Counted from the stretch's first letter, positions 44,886 to 58,072 are shown. The stretch is DNA of 64,000 bases from Heligmosomoides polygyrus polygyrus (GCA_947396885.1 OX377202.1:21266001-21330000); one strand, 5' to 3'. Program-made: numbers and translations. The notes: generated by a model from the letters alone, not told the origin.

Positions 44886-45700
44886 ATGCGCTCCACTACG
44901 ACTGTCTCGCCAAGAACTATCGATTCTTCAACTGTGAGCCCTGAAGTCCGCCTTCATTCGGATGCTGATGGCCTGCCAACCGACAAATCCGACTTCGATC
45001 GCGCAATCGAACAACTGTTCAAGGACGATCGTGTACCGTCATATCTGAAGACTATCGTGGGTTACTTACTAGAAAGTCGAAATCAGTTAAGTTCGCTATT
45101 CAGTCCGTGGTCAACAGGAACAACGAATTGATGACAGAAAATTGCGCCCTGAAGGCCGAAATAGAAGAGTTGAAAAATGCACTTGCTAACAACCGCGAAA
45201 AGTGCCCTACTCCGGCCCACACTCCTGCGGAACTCTCGTCATATGATGAAATCGAACGTCGACGAACTGTCATTATCTCTGGCCTATCAGAATCTTCTCG
45301 ATCACCTGCCTCTGTGAGGGTAGTTCATGATATGCATTTGGTCATGCAAATTTTAGACTTTCTCGATATTGAGCGCAAACCCATCTCGATTTGTAGGATT
45401 AGTTCTCAAGCTAAATCACCTAGAGAACTCAAAGTAACTTTTCCTTCTTCCAATTACTGTAAGATGACGCTATTTCGGGCTCCTCGGCTGTCACGTTTCT
45501 TCCTTCGCCGCGTTTTTATTAGGGCTTCGCGCTCACGGGAAGAAAGAGAACGTCAGGAAAAACTAGTTCGACGTAGTAGTAATGGTGCTAATACCACGAT
45601 CGAAATATCTCAAAATCTCCCGAAGGATGTGTCTCTCGCTCACTCAGACAACCATGAGAACAGACCAGGTCTTTCAGTTTCTGCCGCAAGAAATTTTTAA
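44886..45700 (+). pseudogene. CR1-type LINE ORF1 (one frameshift)
   Basis: It starts at ATG 44886. A frameshift near 45110 moves the reading to the frame running to 45700. The second part begins with a coiled coil (NELMTENCALKAEIEELKNA) and continues with RRTVIISGLSES, similar to the nucleic-acid-binding ORF1 proteins of CR1-like and jockey-like LINEs. It is rich in Arg and Ser at the C-terminus. It lies 26 bp before ORF2, the usual bicistronic arrangement. Confidence 0.75.
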
Positions 45701-45726
45701 GAGGTCTTCAGGATTACAACCATGAA

Positions 45727-48512
45727 TTGAATTGCGTTCTCTCAAATATTCGATCTTTATCAAAAAATCATGAATGTCTCAAACTTTTACTAACTCAAAA
45801 AAAACCAGCTCTAGTACTTCTAACTGAAACTTGGCTCAAAAGTTCCATTTCCTTACCTCCACTTCTGGGTGAATGGTGTTCTCACTATGAGTGCACTAGG
45901 TGTGATCGCCCTCGCAAATCGGGGGGCGGTGTTGCCATTCTCTGTATTTCATCTATCTCACCAATTTTTATTTTCAAGGAATCCATCATCAATGCTTATG
46001 AGATTCTATGTTGTGATATTTGCCGAGTATCCAAACCTTTACGAGTCATACTTGTATACAGAACTCCAAATTGCTCTGCAGAAAACAGTGAGTTACTTAT
46101 GAAAGCCTTAAGTGACATGTTATGTTGTGAACATCCCTGCCTTTTAGCGGGTGACTTTAACTTTCCAGACATCTCCTGGCTTCCTTTAATGTCCTCATCC
46201 AGTTCCGTTTCCAAGCACTTCATCGAATTTATAGAAACACACAACCTAATACAGTATGTTCGTGAATCCACACTGGGAAACCACACTCTCGATTTGATTC
46301 TGTGCAACGCAGACAGAATGATACAAGATGTAAAAACGAATCCCCCTTTTGGAAGCAGCGATCACAACAGCATGAATTTTCGTATCAACCAGTACGCAGA
46401 ACCTGAACGCTTTGTCATCAGAAAGAACTTCATGAGCGCGGAATACGACGCTATTCGAAAACACTTGGCCGAAAGAGATTGGTACAGTTCCCTAAACACG
46501 GCAAACTCAGTAGATGAAAAATACGAATTATTTCTTGCTATACTACAACATTCCATCCAATTGTTTGTCCCAGTCCAGAAAGTCCCAGCCTGCGGTAAAT
46601 TTCTACCCAAATATCTCCTAGATTTATTCAATCTCCGACATTTAGCCTGGAACAAAGCAGCAAATGACCATTCCTCTAATAGCTGGGATGAATATAAGCG
46701 TATAAATCTCAAATTCTGAGAAACTTGCAAAATACAATCGCTGTCAAGAAAAGAAAATTGTTGAAGCAAAAGACAAATTAGCCTTTTATAAATTCATGAG
46801 ATCGAGACTTCAAGAGAAGAAAAGAATTGGAGTTTGAGTCGCAGAAGATGGAACCATTGCCAGAAACGACCTAGATAAAGCCCGACTATTAGGGGACACC
46901 TTCGTAGAAGCTTTCACTGATAATGACCTCGACAATATATCATCTCCAATCAATGCATTCCCCATCATGGAGAATTCTGTTTGGTTTCAGACGAAGTATA
47001 TGAAGAACTCTCAAGGTGGCCTAGGTCTTACTCTTAAACGCCCGATGAAATACCGTTTTTCTTTGTAAAACAAGTAAGTGCAAGTATTGCCAAGCCTCTT
47101 GAATTCATTTACAATTTAAGTTTTATGACAGCTGAAGTTCCACATAGATGGAAGAGCGCTATAGCTACACCAATACCAAAAAAGCCTCCATTTACAACAC
47201 CGCAAAATTATCGGCCGGTTAGTGTCACATCTATTTTCGCTCGCCTTTTCGAAAAAAGTTGTTAAAAAGAGAATTGTTGCACATTTGGATCAACACAACA
47301 TAATCTCTTCAAACCAACATGGTTTTCAGAAAAAAAGATCCACTGAGACAGCTATGCTGCACGCCTTGAATGATTGGACCAATGACATAGATAACATAGG
47401 ATGGCTTGATGTGATTTATTTTGATTTTGCAAAAGCCTTCGATAGGGTATGTCATAAGAGACTAAAAGCTAAACTAACCATGGTGGGCATACACCCTCGA
47501 ATAATTTCTCGGATAGTTGAGTTTTTAAATCGCAGAACTTTTACTGTCAATTCTAATTATTCAGCACCTCAACCGACTCTTAGAGGCGTTCCACAAGGTT
47601 GCGTTCTATCCCCTATTCTATTCAATATTCTATTCAATATCCACGAACTACCGTCACTAATAACGAGCTCAGGAGTGAAATGCATAGCTTTTGCTGATGA
47701 TTTGGAAATTTACCATAGCTCACCAATCCATGATCAAAACCTTCTGCAGCGAGCCATAGATGCTGTTGATCGCTGGTCCCACGAGTGGCGGCTCCCTTTG
47801 TCAAGAGAAAAAAACTAAGGTGCTCCATTTAGTAAGGACAAATCCCCGCTACACATACAAGTTAGGTGAAAATGTGATTACCAGCACTGGTCAAACGACA
47901 GATCTTGGATTTCTCCTCGACGCAAATTTGACTTTGGACGCGCATTGTTAACAAATTGCAAACAAAGCAGTGACTGTAGTACACAATCTCTTTAGAAGTC
48001 TTTCCACAAAAAACCCCTCTGTCCTCGTCAAAGCCTATAAGACTTACGTTAGGCCGATACTTGAGTATGGAACAACAATTTTTTACCCAGTTAAGAAGAA
48101 GAATATACTTAGACTTGAAAAAGTCCAAAATAGCTTCACTAGAAAACTGTTTATCAGGAAATGTGGCTTTGATTACCATGCTATTCCCAGCAGTGAAGTA
48201 AGAAACAAACAACTCGGACTACAGACACTTTCATCCAGACGAAGAACATACGACCTCGTAGTGGTTCACAAAATTCTCCATGGTTTCTGTGGACTTAATA
48301 AGCGTGACATCTTCATTTTGAGACTATCTAGAACCCCAGGTGGAGGAGAGAAACTTTCACTAAGTACTGCAAAATCTTCTATTCGACATAATTTTTTCGT
48401 TAATAGAGCAGGTTCGGATTATATAAAACTTTCCAAAAACTCAGTTATTCTGTACAAGCTGAAGCCATTTATTACGAATGCAAGTCAATTCATGAATAAT
48501 TCTAGGACATAA
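45727..48512 (+). pseudogene. CR1-type LINE ORF2 (endonuclease and reverse transcriptase), broken
   Basis: The AP endonuclease domain is at 45727-46719, with SNIRSLSKNH, LLTETWL (catalytic Glu), LAGDFNFPDISW and GSSDHNSMNF. A frameshift at 46719 and a stop near 46837 break the linker. The RT domain at 47050-47818 has NYRPVSVTSI, IYFDFAKAFDRV (motif A), GVPQGCVLSPILF (motif B) and IAFADDLEIY (motif C). A further frameshift at about 47815 precedes the C-terminal part, which ends at 48512 with AYKTYVRPILEYG. All domains are present, and about five lesions make it dead. The motifs and tail fit the CR1 clade. Confidence 0.88.
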
Positions 48513-48722
48513 TGAGATCTCGTGGCAAAGCCCTCTTGATCTGTTCTCCTTTCCATTCTTCTTTCTCTGGGCATTTGTTGTCGTATGTACTTCTTTCTAA
48601 TCATTCTATAACACTTTGATCTGGATAGCCAATTTGATGTGGATGTCGTTCTATACCGTATCTAATTACGTTGTTCTTCACATGGATTTGACCCATGTAA
48701 TAAATAATAATAAATAATAATA
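48513..48722 (+). repeat. CR1-type LINE 3' UTR and AAT tail
   Basis: About 190 bp of UTR ending in TAATAAATAATAATAAATAA. Short microsatellite-like 3' tails instead of poly(A) are usual for CR1 and related LINEs, and mark the 3' end of this insertion. Confidence 0.7.
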
Positions 48723-49634
48723 ATAATCACCCTCTCCAATGGTGGAAGTGAATGCAGTGACAATTGATGCAAGAAGTCTCAACGTCCATTTGGTCTTCTA
48801 GACCACAATATCTGTCACCAAAGTCACCATTCTGACAGAATCCGAAGTGCTTTAAAGTGGATTAAGTACTCACACTAACGTCGAATCAAGGGACTGTACA
48901 TTCAACTTCGAGTGTAGAAAGTGCATAATCTCGCGTTTATTGGAGTACATTGATGTGGACGTATCCTTTGGCTACATATGCATCAGACGGAATCCTGCCA
49001 ATATCGGTACACGTGGCATGCCAGCGGAGGGATTCGCCTCACACATTTGCTGGAAGGGCTGCCCGTTTAATACCATTCGCTGAAAAGGTTTTCCGCTAAA
49101 AATCCGAAAGAGGAAGGATAGAGAGATAACGAATTTCTCGCAGCGCGGATGAATGTTGCTGAAGGACGAAAAGTTCTCGGAGAACTTATATTCTTTCAGA
49201 ATATTCTCGAATTCACTCGATATTGCAGTAAAACTATTGAACTAAGCGTCCTATCATATGTCATACGCTTTTTGAGGTGTATCTCATTTAGATTATCAGA
49301 AAGACTACGAAAAAGTCTTTGAAAATTTTTCCATATCTCAAATATTCGGCAAAAGCCAATTACTTGACTATCTCGGAAACTAGAGATGCTCACCGCATAT
49401 TGCTCATAAATCACAAGGTTCTCCATATTGTCACTCAATACAAGAAAAAAACGGAACCTGAAGAAAGACGGCTTGTTGAGAGCATATGGACGACTCAGTA
49501 CCGGAAACGAGGGCCATGGAAAAAAATCATATCACAGCTGTTCCAAAAACACAACTTTGTCAAATCATAGAGCAAAAATGGACAATTCCACTCTATCACG
49601 AGTCACGCATAGATGAAATACGACGGCAGTTGTT
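48723..49634. other. No gene recognised
   Basis: Open frames of 80-111 codons at 49196-49821 overlap on both strands. The right half belongs to the GAGAAAATGCCCG arrays. No domain is visible. Confidence 0.4.
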
Positions 49635-51210
49635 GATTACGAGAGAAAATGCCCGAACCGCGCCGCGTCTGTTTCGGTGCGAGAAAATGCCCGCAACCAA
49701 GGGAGAAAATGCCCGTGACCAGGGAAGAAAATGCCCGCGACCAGGGGAGAAAATATCTGCGGCCACTGAACGGTTTTCGATAGGGTCCACTAAACAACAA
49801 CAACAACAAAACACATGGTAAGCACGTGGACAGGTAACGGCATTTTTCTCGTGGCATCAGTAAAGGGCATGAGAAATCGTGGGCGTGGCAACTGAAACTG
49901 TGGCACCATCATCTGGATTCCCTAGCAGACTTGATGGTCTTACCGTGATAGAGAAGCTTTGGAGAATATGAGGAAAGATTCTCGTTACAACAGGCATGCT
50001 CAACGTTCAGATTAGTCCCAACGGTGTTTTATATGAAAAGAACACTTGAAAACACTAAAAGGAGCGAAGGAAGCGTTTTCGTCCAGATTTCAATTTCTAG
50101 AAGGTAAAACTAGAAAACAGAAGCGTTTTCGCCCAGATATCAATTTCTAGCACATAAAACTAGAAAACAAGCACATCAACGGAACCTGGTAGAGAATTAC
50201 TTTTCGAAGCATTGAACTGCGGAACTGTAGGCCACGTCAATTTTTGAGTTTGTTTTTGAGCTACATGAACGCCACATGGAGTGAACAGTAAGGTACATGT
50301 ACTTCAAATTCATGAGAAGTAGATAATGAAAAATGGAAACACTTATTTGGGAATTTATATACAAAATCGTTTTTAGATTTTGCTGAGGTTTCGCTGAATC
50401 TTTCTGAAGAAGTCTTCATTTTTGACCAATCATTTCCTTCTTTACTAAAACCGGATTTGAATATAGATATTTCAACATTCACTGCTTTTCAATTGACTCT
50501 CATCTGATACACCGTTGGCATCGTAAATACTTGTTGTGCTCTTTTTTATTAAAGTTTTCTCAGTATGTAAGTTCTCTCAGACTTCTATCTTGATTCGCTT
50601 TGTTGCTGTTTTTCTGATATTTCCACATATCTGAATAAAGGATTCTTCTCGTCAATCCGGGAATTTTCTCTCTTGGTCGCGGGCAATGGTTAGTTACAAC
50701 ATAGTTTCTACCAAAAACGTTATTAAAATGACCAGAACCTACGGTGTAGCACCTCGCCAAAAATCTTTCAAGGCACCTTCTTGAAATATAGAGTGTTTTT
50801 CGAACATGAAATTTTGCGATCAATTTCTTATTAGAGCCTTGATACGAACGAAACGTTGCGGAAATAGACCATTGTATAATAATAACGACACGTCCCGTTA
50901 AGGCTCTCCTAACGTACGGTTTTGTCCACAGTTTCAAAGTTTTCTATGTTTCCTAAGTGTTGTTTACCGCTCAAAGTTGTTTTCATTTATGACGGCGCTT
51001 TTGCTATTCACCACATGATGATGTGCTCGTCTACCCGGAATTTTCTCCCCTGGTCGCGGGCATTTTCTCCCCTGATCACGGTCATTATCTCCCCTGGTTG
51101 CGGGCATTTTCTTCCTACTTCGGGCATTTTCTCCGCACGCAACGCGCGCCGTGAGATTCGGGCATTTTCTCCGTAGACCGCAGTTGTTGTGAGAATTGGC
51201 GAGTGCGCGA
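49635..51210. mobile_element. Putative element bounded by inverted arrays of a 20-bp motif
   Basis: At 49635-49770 the motif GAGAAAATGCCCGCGACCAG occurs about five times on the plus strand. At 51030-51180 it occurs about six times on the minus strand, and one isolated copy lies at 50660. The outermost parts (GCAGTTGTTG..CGAGAGAAAATGCCCG and its complement at 51190) also match, so the two ends form a long terminal inverted repeat. The ~1.25-kb middle has no transposase motif. The superfamily is unknown; Foldback-like or MULE-like is possible. Confidence 0.6.
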
Positions 51211-53825
51211 TTTAGGATTACGGTAGATTGCCCGGTGTGCATATTGCAGAAACCGCCAGAAATGGCCGTCTACGGGCAAAGGTCAACCAAAGCAGCGGGA
51301 TGGCGAGAGCGCAGAGAAAGAGACACTTCCTTTGCGCTCCGACAGCTGCCAACCGAATGAGCTGACTCAGCGCCGTGGTGGGAGAACACGCTCGTCGTCT
51401 GCGTCTCTACGGCCGGCGTCCGTTGCGGTGAGAGGAGACTGAGTCTCAGAAACAAGAAAATCATATTCCAGCAAAATTAGACGCGTGTTAGACGCTGGAA
51501 GCGGCAAACAAGACGTGCCTTGACCAAATTGAAATTTGAAGGTTTTTGAAAATAGTAAAATAAAGATAAGATTAAGTATAAAGGCAAGATACGATAAAGT
51601 TGAAATAAAATGAAGTCTGCACGCCTATACCAAGCGTTTTTCCAGGTGAATAGGCCTATGGATATCAGAAAGCAAATACTAGCGGCGCACCTCCCATTCT
51701 CAAATCTTTTATTATCCATCTTCCATTCAAAAGAGCATTTGTGCATATGAACAGATCAATCCTGGAGGCAGATTAGAAAATGGTGGCAACGCTCTTCAGA
51801 GTCTTCATAATCTAATGTTCCGTAGTAATGCATGAAAGCATGGTTGCATGGTAAGCTCGTCTGGTAAAGTTTCCTATCAGCGTTAAATAAAACTATGCTT
51901 CAGCTTCCTCTACATTGAGGCTCTCACATTCTGTTCCTTACAAGGCAGAGTTATGGAATACACTTACCCGAAATAGGCAATCAGCAACACGATTAGGCTG
52001 GAAAAAAGATCTAGTTGTTGAATACCTCGACGTGAAAATTCGATCGAACAACAGTGCGCACATTACAGTTATTATTCATATAAACTATTATGCTGGTCCC
52101 AAGAGCTTGCAAGATTTTAGTAATCTAGGTTCGAAGATCTTACAATTTGTAAAATGGCGGCGCTTTAAGGTACTTCAGATGTGATACACCACAACTACAT
52201 ATAGTGCTTTGAGCATGTGGAGTGCTGTCCGAGGCAGTTGCTCTCGCATGCACGCAGATTCGATTCAAGGTTTGGGCCCCACCAAAGCTATAATTCCTTC
52301 CATGCACACAGACTCGTTAAAATTATTTGGGAAAGACTCTTGGAAAAAGATAAAACACTGACCTGAATATCGACACCTACATTCCTCTCTAGTCTAAATA
52401 TGTATTGAAATTGCATCCAGGATATACCTATGAAGTGGGATGCGTAGTGCACGATAAACTGAATAAGGCTGGCCTTTATCCTTTAAATAATGTTGGTTTT
52501 GCATAACATTCAGTTTGATTCGACGTTTTGATTGCTCGAAAAGAATTCCACATCTTTGTGTGTCTGAGGCAATCAACAACTTAGATAGAGAAGCATTTAT
52601 TGTTCATTAATTACGTAGTAATTTCTTGCTTTTGACTGAAACGGCCTACAATTTTTGTGTCGAATGGGATGTCATGAGTCACGCTACAATTGGTCAATCA
52701 ACCGCAAATTCACCACTATTCATGTTCTTCGATACTAAGACAACATTTCGTCGTCGACGAGCGGATAACTGGCCAGCTACCTCGCTGTTCATGATTTTTA
52801 AAGCATAGTTTAATGCTGAAAATCATGTAAGCCATATTATTAATTCGAATTGCGGCCGGAGAGCGAAGAATCTACAAAGTTTTAAGAAATTCATATGAGC
52901 CATATTACTAATTCAAAATTGTAGTCAGAGAGTAAAGATTCTACAAATCTGAATGCAATATTCTATGTCAGTGTTTAATATTGTCTACATAGGTTGGAAG
53001 TCCATTATTTTATAATTTCATCACCAATCAAGTAAAGATCGAGCAACGCAGGGGGAATGCATGAGCTACGCAAAGACCACATTATATCATGCTGTAAAGT
53101 TTCACTACAGCTAGGAGGGTAGGATTTTTATAAAGAATAAAATGTGTTCGTCTCATTTTTTGAGGCTCATCGTGGTCTTCATTTTTCCAGTTTTTTGGTT
53201 AAAGAATCTATTCAAGAATTTACCGCAGATGTTGAAAGACGGCTACAAATGAGAAGGTATATGAAAGTCAGTAATATTTTAGAAAAGTCGCCGCACGTGA
53301 CTGAACTTAATCTATGTAGAATTTTAGGCTAGACTGTTCACAATTCGCGAACCCGGAAGCATGAACGCACATACCTCTGATAGACCTAGAGCTCTTTGCA
53401 TATCAGCTAGAGAATGTTTCGTCTACCAAGGATCGAAGGGAACGGATTTCGAACGGCCTCAAAGCCTTAACGCTTCCTAGCATTCCGTATAGGTTCTCCT
53501 TCACATGCATAAGTCCCTATGCTTGTCATTCAATCTATCTTAGCCTCCCAAATGCCCAAACGCGGGTGTCCTCCATCCATATCTATGGGCAGCGAAAGCA
53601 GCACCGTTATCTCCGTTTTGGCCGACAGCAGTGGTCATGAGGTGGTCGCAGTGCTTGGTGGCACAGATGGAAATCCAACCCATCAAACTATTCCTCATGA
53701 ATCCATTACTAACGATTGGGTTTTATTTGAGCGCTGCAGCTTGGGTCAGCCGGCTGCTTATTCTAGCTTTATCATAGGCGATATCACTCAATTTGTTGTC
53801 TTCGTAGTCAATCACTCAAGTTTCG
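51211..53825. other. No confident gene
   Basis: Mostly AT-rich with short open frames. One exon-like patch at about 53191-53260 (SIQEFTADVERRLQMR, preceded by TTTTTCCAG and followed by GTATATG) and an open frame at 53519-53920 are not recognisable. 52820-52940 holds a twofold imperfect repeat (GAGCCATATTA.TAATTC). Confidence 0.4.
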
Positions 53826-53876
53826 GCACGATCCCTATCCATTCCCAACGCGTCGGAGAATGGATAGGGATCGTGC
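53826..53876. repeat. Perfect 19-bp hairpin
   Basis: GCACGATCCCTATCCATTC and its exact complement flank a 13-nt loop (CCAACGCGTCGGA). No gene end is close enough to call a terminator. Confidence 0.85.
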
Positions 53877-54870
53877 AACAAGCTTTCGGATTCAGAATGC
53901 GTATCACAGGTGTACTTTAACGATCGTCCCAGAGGTCGAGAGGTCGAATGCACTTCGCAGGAGCACGTAAAAGGTCTCGATCATCTAACAATATCGATAT
54001 TAACAATTTTTGACGGGAGCCTCCAGTAGTCGTCGAGATTTAAAGGATGGGGATGGGAGTCGAAGTAGAAGTATATGTGAACGTGATGACTTGATTCGAT
54101 TTTAGAGAAATATTAGACGACATACAATTTGCAATTTTCTAAATGTATGGAAAGATCCTCGGTCTTCAAATGTACACTGTGCGAACTCGTGATGTTCTCA
54201 TTTGCGAGCTCCGTATTGGAGGGAAGCGTTTGGAACACTTCGACATTTGGAAATATATTTTTGAGCGAACTGATGACTGACAACGATCTGTCTGTTGTTG
54301 GGATTGCATGTATCCATCTGTGCAACTTCCATTAACTCTCCAATATATCTGAAGTGACTGGTGAAAATCGAACCAAATGTCTTCAGAATCGCGTCAGGAT
54401 CCAGCCATATTGGAACTTGGTGGCCTTTCACGAACTGTTTGAGTATGTACATACGTAGCACAAAGGTAGTGTATTCCATTCTCATCTGATTTAATTTGAA
54501 GCCAGTCTAACGGCCGGATCGGCAGTTGCCCTGTTCAGTAACTATATACATTCCCTGACACATAATAATCACTACTGGAAAACGCAGTGTTTCGAAATCG
54601 TCCTTTCAAATTTTTGGACATCACGCAAAGACGCGGGATTTCTCATGGTCAATCTGCAAAGTCTGGGACTTTCACACAAACCTTCATGGGAAAATGGGCT
54701 ACGTTATCAGTCGCTCCGCCTACTATGGATCGATACACATAGGATAGATCAAGAGAACGGTGAGAAATTCCCACGAAGCATGAGTAAGAGCTCCACCCCT
54801 ACTACATAAAAGGTCAGACAACCGGGTGGAGGTAATTAATCACGTTCTGTGAGTTACCTGATCTACGGTA
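53877..54870. other. No confident gene
   Basis: Minus-strand open frames 54485-54198 (HQVPIWLDPDAILKTF, IGELMEVAQMDTCNPNN) and 54325-54113 look coding-like but in different frames, consistent with a frameshifted or spliced unknown gene. 54500-54870 is the upstream flank of the MULE-type gene. Confidence 0.35.
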
Positions 54871-56335
54871 ATGGCATTCCAACCTCTACCTGCCAGATTC
54901 GTTCCATCGCAAGTGGCCAAAGGGAAAGATGTTGCTGTATTCATCTTTCCTGGTGATCATGAGCTTTGTTACGAGTGGCACTATCAGAAGACGCTTGCTG
55001 ATGGGCAAACGCTTCTGTATATGTGCTGTGGATGCAGAGCGATGAAAGAGGCAGACCGAGAAGCACATAGGGAGCCGATCCCTACGTGCCAAATCGCTAA
55101 CGGGAGGTTCATTACCGACCCAAGAAACCCTCGCCGCCGCCACTTCTGTCAGTCGAGGTCAACTCCGAGGGCAGCTGCACGCCGGCTGGTAATAGAAAGA
55201 TGTGCAGAGATTCGAAGGAGCGAGCCTCATGTGCTCAGAGCACCGTCTACAGAGGTGGCTGAGGTCCTATCAAGGATTGGTTCTGAAAGATTTGGTAAGC
55301 TTACGTTAGAGCTCTGGTGCTTTAGCAATAAATAATAAGAAAGCATTCATTTTTCAGGAGATTTCACCGATCCGGAACGCCGAGCAATGGTTGAGCAAAT
55401 TGTCCAGCCAATCCCAAACGGACGCGACAATACAAGAAGGGTATTGTGCCGTGCCCAAACAAGCTCGAGGCGACAAGCCGATCAAAACGTCATTCCAGGA
55501 CAACTGGTAAGTTTAAGACAACCATATTAAAACTATATTAAGCATATACGGAAGAAGGTCAATTTCTAGGATCTTTCTGCATGCTGCTGTTCCGCAGATG
55601 GTGAAAGCTTCATTCTGTTGGACGAGTCCGAACGAATATACTTCGGCAGCCGCTCCTTGATAGCTGCGGCCTTTAACACACTGGTGCTCAGAAATGTTGT
55701 AGAAAGATCTACTTGTTATTTTATTTTTTTGCCATTCCGTTTTTATTTTTTTATTTTCTATTTTTCTATTCCTTTTTTATTAATTTTTTTACAATTATTT
55801 TTGTTGCTCTATTTTCTAAACATTTTTTCTTAGGAACCTGTCGGAAATTTGTTTGTTATGTTTCAGTGCGACGGAAGGTACAAGCAGATACCAGCAGCCC
55901 TAGGCGGTGCCTCGTCATAATTCTACACCATAATTGGCATCTTCAACGAGGGCATTGCTTTACCACTTCTATACGCCTTCATACCAGATGGCACGGAGGC
56001 TACCTACCGCCACCTGTTTGCCTACCTATGGCAAACTCTGATTGGGCTTGGAGTGCAGAGGTCTCTTACAGACTCTACCTTTCTATTCGACTTCGAGCTA
56101 CCAGCTATCCGAGCAGCTACGCGTGAAATGCCGATAGTGGCAAAGGGGTAAAAGATAATATATAATTGTCTCACCGTGGCAGAGTTAAATATCCTTCTAA
56201 TATAATAAGCCGCTTAAGGGGGCGGGCTGTCTGTCTGTACGGGGCGGAGCGTCTGTCCAGGGGGGGAGCGTCTGTCCAGGGGGGGATCAGTGAGCCTGCC
56301 GGTGTTGAATGTGAGGGGGAAGTGTGTGGGTTGTA

Positions 56336-56920
56336 GATGTGCAAGGTGCCTGGCGACTCAGTAGACGTGCCGAACACGTTGCCCAACGTGCCTGGCGAGT
56401 CAGTAGACGTGCCGAACACGCTGCCAAACGTGCCTGGAGATGCGGTGCTGGAGTCCTGTAAGGGGGAATCGTGGGGGGAGGGGGGTTGCAGTTGTGCAAC
56501 GTGCCTGGCGACTCAGTAGACGTGCCGAACACGTTGCCCAACGTGCCTGGCGAGTCAGTAGACGTGCCGAACACGCTGCCAAACGTGCCTGGAGATGCGG
56601 TGCTGGAGTCCTGTAAGGGGGAATCGTCGGAGGAGGGGGGTTGCAGTTGTGCAACGTGCCTGGCGACTCAGTAGACGTGCCGAACACGTTGCCCAACGTG
56701 CCTGGCGAGTCAGTAGACGTGCCGAACACGCTGCCAAACGTGCCTGGAGATGCGGTGCTGGAGTCCTGTAAGGGGGAATCGTCGGAGGAGGGGGGTTGCA
56801 GTTGTGCAACGTGCCTGGCGACTCAGTAGACGTGCCGAACACGTTGCCCAACGTGCCTGGCGAGTCAGTAGACGTGCCGAACACGCTGCCAAACGTGCCT
56901 GGAGATGCGGTGTTGGAGTA
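56336..56920. repeat. 155-bp tandem repeat, about 3.8 units, in the MULE gene intron
   Basis: Units start at 56336, 56491, 56646 and 56801. Each contains two 42-bp subunits (CGTGCCTGGCGA(C/G)TCAGTAG..CCGAACACG) and a GGGGGAATCGTCGGAGGAGG spacer. The units are nearly identical. Open frames on both strands come from the repeat. Confidence 0.93.
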
Positions 56921-56944
56921 GAGAGAGGGGGGGTGTAGGGGGGG

Positions 56945-57840
56945 GTGTATTTCGTTCAAGCGGTCCGAAACTTTAGCCTTGGGGGTAATCGAGGTCGCTG
57001 AACACGAATCTGAAGTTGATCAATCGATATCGATCGATAATATCGATTTTTCGTGTATTTCGTTAAAGCGGTCCGAAACTTTAGCCTTGGGGGTAATCGA
57101 GGTCGCTGAACACGAATCTGAAGTTGATCAATCGATATCGATCGATAATATCGATTTTTCGTGTATTTCGTTCAAGCGGTCCGAAACTTTAGCCTTGGGG
57201 GTAATCGAGGTCGCTGAACACGAATCTGAAGTTGATCAATCGATATCGATCGATAATATCGATTTTTCGTGTATTTCGTCCAAGCGGTCCGAAACTTTAG
57301 CCTTGGGGGTAATCGAGGTCGCTGAACACGAATCTGAAGTTGATCAATCGATATCGATCGATAATATCGATTTTTCGTGTATTTCGTTAAAGCGGTCCGA
57401 AACTTTAGCCTTGGGGGTAATCGAGGTCGCTGAACACGAATCTGAAGTTGATCAATCGATATCGATCGATAATATCGATTTTTCGTGTATTTCGTTAAAG
57501 CGGTCCGAAACTTTAGCCTTGGGGGTAATCGAGGTCGCTGAACACGAATCTGAAGTTGATCAATCGATATCGATCGATAATATCGATTTTTCGTGTATTT
57601 CGTCCAAGCGGTCCGAAACTTTAGCCTTGGGGGTAATCGAGGTCGCTGAACACGAATCTGAAGTTGATCAATCGATATCGATCGATAATATCGATTTTTC
57701 GTGTATTTCGTTCAAGCGGTCCGAAACTTTAGCCTTGGGGGTAATCGAGGTCGCTGAACACGAATCTGAAGTTGATCAATCGATATCGGTCGATATTATC
57801 GATCAATATCGATTGATCAACGTGTTTGGGGATTCAGGTA
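56945..57840. repeat. 108-bp tandem repeat, eight units, open in one frame
   Basis: The unit runs from GTGTATTTCGTTCAAGCGGT to the TATCGATCGATAATATCGAT cluster. At 108 bp (36 codons) every unit stays in frame, so the plus strand has a 295-codon open frame (56979-57866) reading VIEVAEHESEVDQSISIDN repeatedly. The only variation between inner units is one codon (TTA, TTC or TCC, giving Leu, Phe or Ser). It lies within the MULE gene intron, so translation is doubtful. Confidence 0.93.
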
Positions 57841-58072
57841 GACGTACCGAAGACGTCATCCGCTAAGCGGGATCATTGAGGGAGTAACCAGTACCAGTAA
57901 TGGAAGACCGTATCACTAAGGGTAGAACAGTAATGAGGGACCAATAGATCACCCTATCATACTATATACTGTACGTGCTGCGAGCCTTTTGTACTCCTAA
58001 GTAGGGAAGAAAGCTATACAAGTAGAGCAGCAAGCTTGATGTGATTGTCCTTAGCTTAGTGATACTGCAACA

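Noticed and set aside
49635..51180. A CRISPR-like array from the regularly repeated GAGAAAATGCCCG motif
   Set aside because: Spacing is irregular, spacers are short and related, arrays are inverted at the two ends and the genome is eukaryotic.
56171..56959. Overlapping repetitive open frames on both strands
   Set aside because: They follow the 155-bp tandem repeat, which is not a multiple of three, and end at array edges. They are not genes.
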